DNA of 64,000 nt, from positions 396,121 through 460,120 of the forward strand of contig NZ_SGXJ01000006.1 of NCBI RefSeq assembly GCF_004216905.1, in the 5' to 3' direction. Positions 34,320-42,822 of the stretch are shown in pieces (the stretch's first letter is position 1; each line of letters opens with the position of its first letter). Under the pieces are notes generated by a model. The model saw only the letters and a program-made list of their open reading frames with translations. It was not told the origin of the DNA and made no database searches. The DNA is from Kribbella sp. VKM Ac-2569. Its GTDB lineage: Bacteria > Actinomycetota > Actinomycetes > Propionibacteriales > Kribbellaceae. The translations under genes were made by a program, and so were the position numbers.

Positions 34320-35300
34320 TTGCTGGTGGATCCCGTCGTACGCCGTGACTTGTGGGAGTAGGCGCTTCGGGATCTTGGTGACGACGCTGTAGTTGGCGTC
34401 GACCACGTTCGCCAGCGGGACCTCGCTGATCTGGCTGAGCAGCTGGTACGCGTCCAGCTTGTCCAGTCCGTACAGGTCACCGAGCCAGCGCACCATGTCG
34501 ACCTGACCGGCCCGCCAGGCGTCCTCGAGTGGCCTGCTCGACCCGACCACGGCCAGGTACTCATCGTTCTCCAGCCGCGGCCAGACCGGTCCGGGTGTCT
34601 TGAGCAGGTCGACGATCAGTACGACGTTCATCGCGCCCTCGACCGCGGTGCCGCAGGACTCGCCCTCGCCCTGCCGGTAGTGACCGTCGCCGACCGAGAA
34701 CAGTGCGCCCTCGACGTTGACGTTCAGGTAGCAGGTGGTTCCGGCCCGCATCTCCGGCGTGTCCATGTTGCCGCCGAACGTGTCCGGTACCAGCGCCGAG
34801 CGGACCTCACCACCGGCCGGCGCCACCCCGACCGTGCCGAGCATCGGCTCCAGCGGCAGCGCGACCTCCAGGTCACTCCCCTGCGCCTGGAACCCGACCG
34901 TCTGGCGAGCGCTGTCCACCTCGTAGATCCAGGTCCGCTCCGGCAGCGGATCCTGCAGCGTCGCGGTCCGGTCGGTGCTGGTCAGGCCGCCGAAGAACGG
35001 GATGGTCGCCGACGCGCCCCAACTCCGGGCCGGGCTCAGCTCGACGAAGTGCAGGACCAGCGTGTCGCCAGGCTCGGCGCCCTCGACGTAGAACGGTCCC
35101 GTCTGCGGGTTGACGAACGGCATCGTCAGCGAGGCGCTCGCAAGGTCCGCCGTACTGCGGAGGCTCCCGGCGAACGCGTCCTCCGTCCACAGGCGGAGGG
35201 CGGTGCCGGGCTTGACCCGGCGTACCGGAGGCACCCCGCCGAAGGTCCAGGCGAAGTCGGCGGGCTCGGGCGTGAATTCGAGGACGTCCACGTCAGGCAA
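34278..35300 (-). CDS. acetamidase/formamidase family protein
   Basis: A 340-residue amidohydrolase of the FmdA/AmdA group, which releases ammonia from small amides. VKPGTALRLWTEDAF near residue 30, NPQTGPFYVEGAEPGDTLVLH near 64, TFGGNMDTPEMRAG near 175, and SVGDGHYRQGEGE near 206 are family signatures. The TTG at 35300 gives the usual length but has no obvious ribosome site; a GTG 12 bases in is an alternative. Its 3' end overlaps the LLM gene. Confidence 0.85.
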   Translation of the reverse strand: MPDVDVLEFTPEPADFAWTFGGVPPVRRVKPGTALRLWTEDAFAGSLRSTADLASASLTMPFVNPQTGPFYVEGAEPGDTLVLHFVELSPARSWGASATIPFFGGLTSTDRTATLQDPLPERTWIYEVDSARQTVGFQAQGSDLEVALPLEPMLGTVGVAPAGGEVRSALVPDTFGGNMDTPEMRAGTTCYLNVNVEGALFSVGDGHYRQGEGESCGTAVEGAMNVVLIVDLLKTPGPVWPRLENDEYLAVVGSSRPLEDAWRAGQVDMVRWLGDLYGLDKLDAYQLLSQISEVPLANVVDANYSVVTKIPKRLLPQVTAYDGIHQQLTELRHDLLRESL

Positions 35301-35340
35301 CTTAAGGTGTGCACGAGGTGTTGTGCGAGCGATCAGCGGG

Positions 35341-35359
35341 TTCTCAGGCGATTCTCACA
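35341..35359 (+). promoter_or_regulatory. MprA-box-like tandem repeat upstream of mprA
   Basis: TTCTCAGG-CGA-TTCTCACA: two 8-bp direct repeats with a 3-base spacer, 19 bp in all, the published layout of mycobacterial MprA boxes. It ends 50 bases before the mprA start codon, which suits positive autoregulation. Confidence 0.55.
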
Positions 35360-35408
35360 GAAGCGACCTAGTCTCGATGACGGAACTTCGAGCGAAGCGG
35401 GGCTGACG

Positions 35409-36101
35409 ATGCGGGTACTGGTGGTGGACGACGACCGGGCGGTCCGGGACTCGTTGCGCCGTTCGCTGGAGTTCAACGACTTCGAGGTGGTGACCGCGTC
35501 CGACGGCGCCGAGGCGCTCGCGGTGATCGGCAACGTCGAGCCGGACGTCGTGGTGATGGACGTGATGATGCCGCGGCTGGACGGGCTGGAGACCACCAAG
35601 GCCTTGCGGGCCGCGGGCAACAATGTGCCGATCCTGGTGCTGACCGCACGGGACGCGGTCGCGGACCGGGTCGACGGCCTGGACGCCGGCGGCGACGACT
35701 ACCTCACCAAGCCCTTCGCGCTGGAGGAGTTGCTGGCCCGGCTGCGCGCGCTGCTGCGCCGCAGCAGCACCCCCGGCGAGGGCGGCCAGCGCGGCGAGGT
35801 GCTGCAGTACGCCGACCTCGTGGTCGACGTCGACGCGCACGAGGTGCACCGCGGCGACGTCGCGATCCAGCTCACCCGGACCGAGTTCTCGCTGCTCGAG
35901 CTGCTGATCCGCAACCCGCGCCGGGTGCTGGAGCGCGCAGTGATCCTGGACGCGGTCTGGGGCTACGACTTCCCCACCACCGCGAACTCGCTCGAGGTCT
36001 ACGTCGGCTATCTGCGCCGTAAGACCGAGGTCAACGGTCTGCCTCGCCTGATCCACACCGTCCGCGGCATCGGGTACGTGCTGAGGGACACCCCGCCGTG
36101 A
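35409..36101 (+). CDS. mprA: OmpR-type response regulator, MprA-like
   Basis: A 230-residue response regulator. Receiver domain with the DDD acid pocket near residue 7, phosphorylation Asp51 in MDVMMP and Lys101 in DYLTKPF. A winged-helix OmpR/PhoB DNA-binding domain follows, with TRTEFSLLELLIRNP and HTVRGIGYVLR. The ATG follows its repeat-containing promoter. It is followed by the sensor kinase with a four-base overlap and then by PepD, the mycobacterial mprA-mprB-pepD order. The name is inferred from that synteny. Confidence 0.88.
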   Translation: MRVLVVDDDRAVRDSLRRSLEFNDFEVVTASDGAEALAVIGNVEPDVVVMDVMMPRLDGLETTKALRAAGNNVPILVLTARDAVADRVDGLDAGGDDYLTKPFALEELLARLRALLRRSSTPGEGGQRGEVLQYADLVVDVDAHEVHRGDVAIQLTRTEFSLLELLIRNPRRVLERAVILDAVWGYDFPTTANSLEVYVGYLRRKTEVNGLPRLIHTVRGIGYVLRDTPP

Positions 36102-37702
36102 GTGAGCAACACCCCGAGCAGTTCCCCTCGTACGCCGACCGTCCGCAGCAATCGCAGCAGCAGCCGACGCAATCCGAGCGGCCCGTTGCCAGTAGCAACG
36201 GCAATCGCGTCGCGACGACCGCTGCCCGGACCCAGACCTGGTGGAACGAGACGCTCCACAAGCTCACGCTGCATGCCCGCGTGACGCTGCTCGCGGCGGT
36301 CGCGGTCGGCCTCGCGGTGGCGATCGTCAGCGTCGCGGCGTACATCACCGTGCGCCAGCAGATGTACCAGAACCTGGACAACAGCTTGATCCTCCGGGCA
36401 AGCCAGGCGGCGCAGAAGGGCGTCCTGACCAACCTCACCAACCTGCGGACCGCTTCTTCCGACGCACTCGGCCTGAGCGACATCCGGGTGGGTGTGCTCG
36501 GCGCGGACGGCTCCCAGTTCGCTCCGGCGAAGAGTCCGCTGCCGCCGATGGGCAACGACGAACTCCAGATCGCGCGGGACCAGGGCGACCAGGCCAGCCT
36601 GCGAACTGTCGGCGTACGCAACGGCGGCTCACATTTTCGTGTTGTCGCCGTACCTGCTCGCTTCTGTCCGGTCGGGCTGAGCGATGAGTGCCAGGCTGAT
36701 TCTGACTTCCTCCAGCCCGGAGCGCTGGTGGTCGCGCAGTCGCTGGGGCCGATCGACCAGACCCTGCACAACCTCGGCATCGTGCTGTGGGCGTTCGGGC
36801 TGATCGGCGTGATCGGCGCGGCGCTCGCGGGCAACGCCGTCGCGCGGTCCGGTCTGCGGCCGCTGGCGCGGCTCACGGGAGCCGCGGAGCACGTCGCGCG
36901 GACCGAGGACCTGAAGCCGATCCCGATGACCGGGACCGACGAGATCTCGCGGCTGGCGATGGCGTTCAACGCGATGCTCGGCGCACTCGCCCAGTCCCGC
37001 GACCGGCAGCGCCGGCTCGTCGGTGACGCGGGCCACGAGCTGCGTACGCCGCTCACCAGCGTCCGCACCAACCTGGATCTGCTCGCCCAGGCGGACAAGC
37101 GCGGCGGCCTCCGGCCCGAGGACAGGCAGCAACTGCTGGACGACGTACGCGCCCAGATGGACGAGCTGACGCAACTGATCGGCGACCTGACCGAACTGGC
37201 CCGCGACACCCCACAGGTGCGCAACGCGGAGCTGATCGAGCTGTCCAACGTGGTCGAGGACGCCGTCATCAAGGTACGTCGACGCGCGCCCGGGCTGGAG
37301 TGGGACGTGCAGATCGCGCCGTTCCCGGTCTGGGGTGACGAGCGGCTGCTCGGGCGAGCGGTCACGAACCTGCTCGACAACGCGGCGAAGTACAGCGTTC
37401 CTGAAGGCACGGAGCAGCGCAGCGACGGACAGCCCGTCGGACACGTGACGGTCCGGCTGCTGGACGGCGTACTCACTGTGACCGACTCCGGGCCGGGGAT
37501 CGCAGAGGCGGACCTGCCGCACGTGTTCGACCGCTTCTACCGCTCCAGTGAGGCCCGCAGCCGTCCTGGATCGGGCCTGGGCCTGGCGATCGTGAAGCAC
37601 GCAGCAGAGCAGCACGGCGGCATGATCTACGCCCGCAACGTGCCCGGAGCAGGCGCGCAGTTCACCCTCTGGCTGCCACACGCGGCCACCCAGACCCGCT
37701 GA
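36098..37702 (+). CDS. mprB: sensor histidine kinase, MprB-like
   Basis: A 534-residue two-pass membrane kinase. A Gln/Pro-rich cytoplasmic tail comes first, then transmembrane helices at about 62-84 and 226-247 flanking an extracytoplasmic sensor loop with two cysteines. A HAMP domain follows, the phospho-acceptor His313 sits in DAGHELRTPLTS, and the ATPase N, G1 and G2 boxes are present (NLLDNAAKYS; DSGPGIAEADL; GSGLGLAIVKHAAEQHGG). GTG start within the mprA stop. It senses envelope stress in mycobacterial relatives. Confidence 0.9.
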   Translation: MSEQHPEQFPSYADRPQQSQQQPTQSERPVASSNGNRVATTAARTQTWWNETLHKLTLHARVTLLAAVAVGLAVAIVSVAAYITVRQQMYQNLDNSLILRASQAAQKGVLTNLTNLRTASSDALGLSDIRVGVLGADGSQFAPAKSPLPPMGNDELQIARDQGDQASLRTVGVRNGGSHFRVVAVPARFCPVGLSDECQADSDFLQPGALVVAQSLGPIDQTLHNLGIVLWAFGLIGVIGAALAGNAVARSGLRPLARLTGAAEHVARTEDLKPIPMTGTDEISRLAMAFNAMLGALAQSRDRQRRLVGDAGHELRTPLTSVRTNLDLLAQADKRGGLRPEDRQQLLDDVRAQMDELTQLIGDLTELARDTPQVRNAELIELSNVVEDAVIKVRRRAPGLEWDVQIAPFPVWGDERLLGRAVTNLLDNAAKYSVPEGTEQRSDGQPVGHVTVRLLDGVLTVTDSGPGIAEADLPHVFDRFYRSSEARSRPGSGLGLAIVKHAAEQHGGMIYARNVPGAGAQFTLWLPHAATQTR

Positions 37703-37718
37703 TTGTTTGCTGACAGGT

Positions 37719-37737
37719 CCTTCAGAGGATCTTCATC
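37719..37737 (+). promoter_or_regulatory. MprA-box-like site 1 upstream of pepD
   Basis: CCTTCAGA-GGA-TCTTCATC: two imperfect 8-bp direct repeats in the 101-base gap between mprB and pepD. It shares GGATCTTCA with the second site 33 bases on, about three helical turns. Confidence 0.5.
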
Positions 37738-37762
37738 GAGTTCTTCGGTCACTCCGAGGGGA

Positions 37763-37781
37763 TCTTCAGGGCCCTCTCAGG
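37763..37781 (+). promoter_or_regulatory. MprA-box-like site 2 upstream of pepD
   Basis: TCTTCAGG-GCC-CTCTCAGG: 8-3-8 direct repeats with 6 of 8 identical positions, 23 bases before the pepD start. This is the best of the four candidate sites. Confidence 0.55.
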
Positions 37782-37803
37782 TCCGGCCGACAAAGTACTT
37801 GCC

Positions 37804-39204
37804 ATGACCGAGAACCAGCCGCAGCAGCCGCAGAACCAGCCCGGCCAGAACGCACAGGGACCGCAGGGGCCGGAGCGGACGCAGCAGCTGCCGATGTACG
37901 GGCAGCATCAGCAGCAGCACGCACCGCAAGGTGGGCTGCCGCGGCTGGACTCGGGGCCGCAAGGGCAGCGGCCGGGACAGTACCCCTCAGGTGGGAGTAC
38001 TTATCCGCAGTTCGGGGCGCCGGGGACGCACCAGGGGGCGTCTCCGGGCCCGAACTGGCCCGTCGGACCGCAGCCGACCACGGCCACCGCGGTGAAGCCG
38101 AAGCGCCGGGGCGGGCTGGCCGCCGTGGCGCTGACCGCGCTGCTGGTCGGCGCCGCGAGCGGCGTCGGCGGCGCGGCGGTCTACTCGGCGACCAACGACC
38201 ACACCGCGAACACCCCGTCGGTGACCTCCCCGCTGAACGGCAACCAGGCGGCGCCCGTGTCGGCGCCGGACGGCTCGGTGCAGAGCGCCGCCTCGAAGGT
38301 GCTGCCGAGCGTGGTGAAGATCGCGGTCGCGACCTCGCAGGGCGAAGCGACCGGGTCCGGCATCGTGATCAGCAAGGACGGCCTGATCGTCACCAACAAC
38401 CACGTGGTCTCCGGGGCCGGTCAGGGCGCGAAGCTCAGCGTGATGCTGAACGACGGCCGCACTGTGAGCGCCACGGTCAAGGGCACCGACCCGCTCACGG
38501 ACCTCGCGGTGATCCACGCCGACGCGACCGACCTGACCCCGGCGACCCTCGGCCAGAGCGGAAAGCTCGCGGTCGGGCAGGGCGTGGTGGCGATCGGCTC
38601 GCCGTTCGGGCTGGAGGCGACCGTGACCAGCGGCATCGTCTCGGCGCTGAACCGCCCGGTGACGTCGGGCGACGAGGAGCAGGACAGTACGACAGTCTTC
38701 CCAGCAGTTCAGACGGACGCCGCGATCAATCCGGGGAACTCCGGCGGCGCCCTCATCGACCTCGCCGGCCAGGTGGTCGGTATCAACAGCGCGATCAAAA
38801 CCGCCGGCGGATCGGGACAATCCGAAGGCGGAAACATCGGCCTGGGGTTCGCGATCCCGATCGACCAGGCCAAGCCGATCATCGACGAGCTGGTGGCCAA
38901 GGGCAAGGCCACTCATGCGCGGCTCGGTGTGACGGTCGGCGACGCGCAGTCCTCCGACGGGCTCACGAACGGAGCACGCCTCGGCGAGGTTACGTCCGGC
39001 GGTGCGGCGGACAAGGCCGGTCTGCAGTCAGGTGACGTTGTCACCGCTGTGGACGGTAAGGCGATCGCGTCAGGGGACGCGTTGGTCGCCGCGGTCCGTT
39101 CGCACCGCCCGGGCGATCAGGTGACGCTCACCGTCACCCGCAACGGCAAGCCGCAGTCCATCAAGGCCACTCTCGGCTCCGACAACGGGAACCCGACCGG
39201 CTGA
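37804..39204 (+). CDS. pepD: HtrA/PepD-type serine protease with PDZ domain
   Basis: A 466-residue membrane-tethered protease. A Gln/Pro/Gly-rich cytoplasmic tail (1-100) leads to one transmembrane helix (about 104-127). The trypsin-like domain has the triad His200 (TNNHVVS), Asp233 (LTDLAV) and Ser313 (GNSGGALID). A PDZ domain occupies about 365-460 (GGAADKAGLQSGDVVTAVDGKAI). It degrades or refolds damaged proteins outside the membrane. Location directly after mprAB and the repeated sites upstream indicate control by MprA. Confidence 0.92.
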   Translation: MTENQPQQPQNQPGQNAQGPQGPERTQQLPMYGQHQQQHAPQGGLPRLDSGPQGQRPGQYPSGGSTYPQFGAPGTHQGASPGPNWPVGPQPTTATAVKPKRRGGLAAVALTALLVGAASGVGGAAVYSATNDHTANTPSVTSPLNGNQAAPVSAPDGSVQSAASKVLPSVVKIAVATSQGEATGSGIVISKDGLIVTNNHVVSGAGQGAKLSVMLNDGRTVSATVKGTDPLTDLAVIHADATDLTPATLGQSGKLAVGQGVVAIGSPFGLEATVTSGIVSALNRPVTSGDEEQDSTTVFPAVQTDAAINPGNSGGALIDLAGQVVGINSAIKTAGGSGQSEGGNIGLGFAIPIDQAKPIIDELVAKGKATHARLGVTVGDAQSSDGLTNGARLGEVTSGGAADKAGLQSGDVVTAVDGKAIASGDALVAAVRSHRPGDQVTLTVTRNGKPQSIKATLGSDNGNPTG

Positions 39205-39226
39205 CCGGACGTCTCACCAAGTAGAC

Positions 39227-39264
39227 CGGACTGCGCCGCCCACCGAGCGGCGCAGTCCGTTTTT
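39227..39264 (+). terminator. intrinsic terminator after pepD
   Basis: A 13-bp perfect stem (CGGACTGCGCCGC and its complement) around a 7-base loop, followed directly by five T residues. This is the most classical terminator in the window. Confidence 0.92.
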
Positions 39265-39305
39265 AATGCGCTGCGGCGATCGGGTGGATTGGCTACCTTC
39301 CCGCC

Positions 39306-39596
39306 ATGACACTTTCGCGGGAGAGGCCGCCCCTGGTTGCGGACGAGCGGACGCAGTTGGTGGGCTGGCTGAACCAGCAGCGGGCGCTGGCGCAGCTGCT
39401 GGACGAGTTCGAGGCGCAGTGCGCGCAGTCGAACGAGATCGTCGCCACGCACTCGCTCGACGACGTCGGGAAGCACCCGGACTTCAAGGCGGCGCAGGCG
39501 ACGCTGCGATGGATGCTGATCCACATGGTCGAGGAGACCGCGCGCCACGTCGGGCATCTCGATGCGATGCGTCGCTCGGATGCATTGGTTTACTAG
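39306..39596 (+). CDS. DinB/DUF664-family protein with an internal deletion
   Basis: A 96-residue remnant. The first 27 residues (SRERPPLVADERTQLVGWL) and the last 60 or so (LLDEFEAQCAQSNEIVA... TLRWMLIHMVEETARHVGH) match the start and end of DUF664 proteins, which are normally about 150-170 residues. The middle, which carries the first metal-binding His helix (normally like SHLRWVEH), is missing, yet the frame is kept. The C-terminus (RRSDALVY) also differs from the usual IRELLDG ending. The thiol-dependent or metal function should be lost; it may be a pseudogene. Confidence 0.7.
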   Translation: MTLSRERPPLVADERTQLVGWLNQQRALAQLLDEFEAQCAQSNEIVATHSLDDVGKHPDFKAAQATLRWMLIHMVEETARHVGHLDAMRRSDALVY

Positions 39597-39601
39597 AAGC
39601 T

Positions 39602-40297
39602 GTGGAGATCCATCGGGCGGACGATCGGTTCCGGACCGCGAACGAGTGGCTGGACTCGCGGCACTCGTTCTCGTTCGGGCCGCACTACGACCCGGCGAAT
39701 GTCGGGTTCGGGTTCTTGGTGGCGCACAATGACGAGACGGTTGCTCCTGGCACCGGGTTTGAGAGGCATCCGCATCAGGACCTGGAGATTGTCACCTGGG
39801 TGCTGCGGGGTGCCCTGGCGCACCGTGACTCGCAGGGGAACAGCGGCGAGGTGTACCCGGGGCTCGCGCAGCGGATGAGTGCGGGCACCGGGATCCAGCA
39901 CTCGGAGTGGAACGACGGGACGGATCCGGTCCACTACGTCCAGATGTGGGTCCGGCCGGACCGCCTCGACCTTCCGCCGTCTTACGAACAGACCGAGCTC
40001 GACCTCACCACAGGCGAGCTCGTCCCGGTCGCGTCCGGCCTCGCCAAGCACGCGTCGTCGACCGCCATCCACCTCAACCAGCCGTCCGCCGGTATGTCGG
40101 TCGCTCGACTGGCCCCGGGCGGCACGATCACGCTGCCCACGGCGGCGTACCTGCATCTCTTCGTGGCTGCGGGTACGGCGAACCTCGAAGGTGCTGAGCT
40201 CGGTACGGCGGACGCCGTACGGCTGAACGGGTCCGATGGCGAACGGGTCACCGCCGGCCCGGACGGCGCCGAACTGCTGGTCTGGGAGATGTACTAG
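39602..40297 (+). CDS. pirin family protein
   Basis: A 231-residue bicupin. The N-terminal cupin has DSRHSFSFGPHYDP near residue 18 and the metal ligands of GFERHPHQDLEIVTWVL near 53 plus GTGIQHSEWNDG near 95. The C-terminal cupin is degenerate. Relatives bind iron and some have quercetinase activity. GTG start, weak ribosome site, five bases after the truncated DinB-like gene. The stop shares a CTAG with the opposing mutarotase gene. Confidence 0.87.
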   Translation: MEIHRADDRFRTANEWLDSRHSFSFGPHYDPANVGFGFLVAHNDETVAPGTGFERHPHQDLEIVTWVLRGALAHRDSQGNSGEVYPGLAQRMSAGTGIQHSEWNDGTDPVHYVQMWVRPDRLDLPPSYEQTELDLTTGELVPVASGLAKHASSTAIHLNQPSAGMSVARLAPGGTITLPTAAYLHLFVAAGTANLEGAELGTADAVRLNGSDGERVTAGPDGAELLVWEMY

Positions 40298-40623
40298 TCG
40301 GTCTGCTCGCTCATTGTCCAGACGTGGCGGAGGGACTGGCCGGCGACGCCCTCCGGGTTCTCGGCGAAGCCCTCGACGAACTGGCTCATGTGTTGCTGCC
40401 AGCGCTGGTCGATCGGGTCGTTGCGCAGGTACGCGACCGCGGCCTCGAAGTCGTCGGTCACCACCAGGTGGAAGAGGTCGCGGCCACTGCGCCAGATCGA
40501 CCAGTCGCTGATCCCGGCGGTGTGCATCACGGTGATCAGCTCCGGCCAGACGCGAGCGTGCTCGATCTCATAGGCCTCTTCGGTACCGGGAATCAGGCGG
40601 CTGTGCAGAGCAAGGCGGGTCAC
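40294..40623 (-). CDS. L-rhamnose mutarotase family protein
   Basis: A 109-residue dimeric ferredoxin-like protein of the RhaM group, which interconverts anomers of L-rhamnose or L-fucose. The pattern is clear: EAYEIEHARVWPELITVMHTAGISDWSIWRSGRDLF is spread over residues about 18-53, and DPIDQRWQQHMSQF follows near 78. The GTG at 40623 gives the family length; no ribosome site is visible upstream. It may serve the sugar-acid module at 49-53 kb, but it is not adjacent to it. Confidence 0.82.
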   Translation of the reverse strand: MTRLALHSRLIPGTEEAYEIEHARVWPELITVMHTAGISDWSIWRSGRDLFHLVVTDDFEAAVAYLRNDPIDQRWQQHMSQFVEGFAENPEGVAGQSLRHVWTMSEQTD

Positions 40624-40854
40624 AAAGGAGCAGGATACGCCTGGCGCCGCGACTCTGGAACGCGGTTCCAGAATCCGGGTCCACCGATTCGCGCAGCATC
40701 TCGCTCCCGATTCACCCACCCTCTGACGCCAACTCCCGAGCGGGTCCGCGCGTCGTACTTGGGCGGGTTGAGTAGTTTCGCCCTCGTGGTCAGGTAACCA
40801 CACGCCGAAGACTGTGCCCCGGTGTCCATCCGTCATCGTGCGAGAGTTGGGATT

Positions 40855-42759
40855 GTGAAGCGAACCACTGCGATCGTCTGCCTGAGTAGTCTGCTGATCA
40901 CCGCTGGTTGTTCGGACAGCAAGTCCGGCGGCGGCGGAGGGAAGTCCGGGAGCGACGAGCAGCAGGCGTCCGGTGCGGTCATCAAGCAGTTCGCCGACGC
41001 CTGGGTGAAGGCGTGGTCGCCGAACGGGAAGCCGGACGCGGCCGGGGCGCTGACCGACAACCCGACGGTGTTCGCCAAGCGCCTCGACGACGTCGACAGC
41101 GCGCTGGTCGCGAGCACCGTGACGGTCACCCCGCAGGGCGACCCGAAGTGCACCGACGGCAACTGCACGCAGGAACTGGCTGTCGAGGCGCAGTTGCGCG
41201 GTATCGGCGCGATGAAGTGGACCAGTACGGCGACCGCGGCGAAGACCGGCGACGCCTGGAAGGTCAAAGCCGCGGGCGACACGATCTACCCCGGCCTCGG
41301 CGACGCCAACTACCTCAAGCGGGTCCGCGCGCTGCCGGCCCGGGCCTCGATCCTGGACCGCAACGGCGTCGCCCTGACCGCGAACCGGCCGGTCGTGATC
41401 GTCGGCGTCGCCGCGGGCACCAAGGCCACCGCAGCGACGTACGCCGCGTTCACGAAGTACCTCGACGTCGACGGCGCGAAGCTCGCCGTACGGGCGAAAG
41501 CCGCGCCGGCCGGGCAGTTCGTGGACGCGATCACGATCCGGGCCGAGGAGTGGGAGGCGCTCCGGCCGACGATGAGCAAGCTGCCCGGGGTGCTGACCAT
41601 GGGCGGCACGCAGTCGCTGCCGCCGACCTCGACGTTCGCCCGGTCGCTCATCGGCACCATGAAGACCGCGACCGACGAGACCCTGAAGAACGCGGGCCCG
41701 ACCGCGTCGGCGCAGGACCAGGTCGGCACGACCGGCCTGCAGTACGCGTTCCAGCAGCAGCTCGCCGGTACGCCGGGCGGCACGGTCGCGCTGCGGGACG
41801 GCAAGACCAAGCTGACGCTCAAGACCGTCTTCACCCAGAAGGGGACCGCCGGCAAGCCGGTGAAGACCACCCTGGACACGAATATGCAGAAGGCCGCCGA
41901 GGCCGCGCTGGCGACCAGCAAGCTGCCGGCGTCACTGGTCGCCGTCCAGGCGTCGACCGGTCAGATCCTCGCCGCGGCGAACGGGCCGCAGGTGGCCAGC
42001 TACAACCGCGCCTTCCAGGGCCGGTACGCACCGGGTTCGACGTTCAAGATCGTCACCTCGGCGGCGCTCCTGGGCAGCGGACTGACCGCCGCGACGCCGC
42101 TGCCGTGCACGAACACGATCAACGTGTTCGGCAAGACGTTCAAGAACTACGACGCGCTGGCGGCGTACGGCAACGGCACGATGCAGCAGGCGTTCAACCA
42201 GTCCTGCAACACCGCGTTCATCTCGCAGCACGCGCGGCTGCCCAAGGACGGGATGACGAAGGCCGCGGCGATGTTCGGGATCGGGCGGGACCTGAACCTG
42301 TCGATTTCGGCGTACGGCGGCCAGGTGCCGGCGCCCAAGGACGACGTCGAAGAGGCCGCGTCGATGATCGGCCAGGGCACGGTCACCGCGAGCCCGCTGG
42401 CGATCGCGCTGGTCGCCGCGACGGTCGACCACGGTACGGCGATGAAGCCGGTGCTCGTACCGGGTAAGGACGCCGCCGGCGCTGCCGCCTCGCCGTTGCC
42501 CGCGGCAACTGTCGCGGCGCTGCGGACGTTCATGCGCACGACGGTCACCGGCGGTACGGGGAAGGTGCTCGCCGGCAACGGAGCGGTCGCTGCCAAGACA
42601 GGTACCGCCGAGGTCGTCGCGAACGGCAAGGTGACCACCAACGCGTGGATGGCCGGCTACCGCGGTGACGTGGCGTTCGCGGTCATCGTGGAAGGCGGCG
42701 AGTCGGGCTCGCACACCGCCGGCCCGATCCTGAAGACCTTCCTCGGCAGTTTCAAATGA
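40855..42759 (+). CDS. penicillin-binding lipoprotein with transpeptidase domain (class B)
   Basis: A 634-residue D,D-transpeptidase of MecA/PBP2a-like layout. The lipobox LLITAGC ends the short signal peptide, a Gly/Ser linker follows, then an NTF2-like MecA-N domain (AVIKQFADAWVKAWS), a dimerisation domain (RASILDRNGVALT) and the transpeptidase with SxxK in PGSTFKIVT, SxN in NQSCNTAF and KTGTAE. It crosslinks peptidoglycan on the outer membrane face. The start is either the GTG at 40855 (shorter signal peptide) or 40822. It follows the truncated DinB, pirin and mutarotase genes without obvious link. Confidence 0.88.
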   Translation: MKRTTAIVCLSSLLITAGCSDSKSGGGGGKSGSDEQQASGAVIKQFADAWVKAWSPNGKPDAAGALTDNPTVFAKRLDDVDSALVASTVTVTPQGDPKCTDGNCTQELAVEAQLRGIGAMKWTSTATAAKTGDAWKVKAAGDTIYPGLGDANYLKRVRALPARASILDRNGVALTANRPVVIVGVAAGTKATAATYAAFTKYLDVDGAKLAVRAKAAPAGQFVDAITIRAEEWEALRPTMSKLPGVLTMGGTQSLPPTSTFARSLIGTMKTATDETLKNAGPTASAQDQVGTTGLQYAFQQQLAGTPGGTVALRDGKTKLTLKTVFTQKGTAGKPVKTTLDTNMQKAAEAALATSKLPASLVAVQASTGQILAAANGPQVASYNRAFQGRYAPGSTFKIVTSAALLGSGLTAATPLPCTNTINVFGKTFKNYDALAAYGNGTMQQAFNQSCNTAFISQHARLPKDGMTKAAAMFGIGRDLNLSISAYGGQVPAPKDDVEEAASMIGQGTVTASPLAIALVAATVDHGTAMKPVLVPGKDAAGAAASPLPAATVAALRTFMRTTVTGGTGKVLAGNGAVAAKTGTAEVVANGKVTTNAWMAGYRGDVAFAVIVEGGESGSHTAGPILKTFLGSFK

Positions 42760-42765
42760 GGACTT

Positions 42766-42784
42766 CCTGAGAGTTCGCTGAAAG
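42766..42784 (-). promoter_or_regulatory. MprA-box-like site between the PBP and zinc-ribbon genes
   Basis: Read on the minus strand it is CTTTCAGC-GAA-CTCTCAGG, the same 8-3-8 repeat as before pepD, but inverted relative to the following gene. It lies 38 bases upstream of the zinc-ribbon start. An inverted repeat GTGACG...CGTCAC (42791-42809) follows it. Confidence 0.4.
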
Positions 42785-42822
42785 CGCGCCGTGACGGGGA
42801 AATCGTCACTTAGGGTTGCCGG

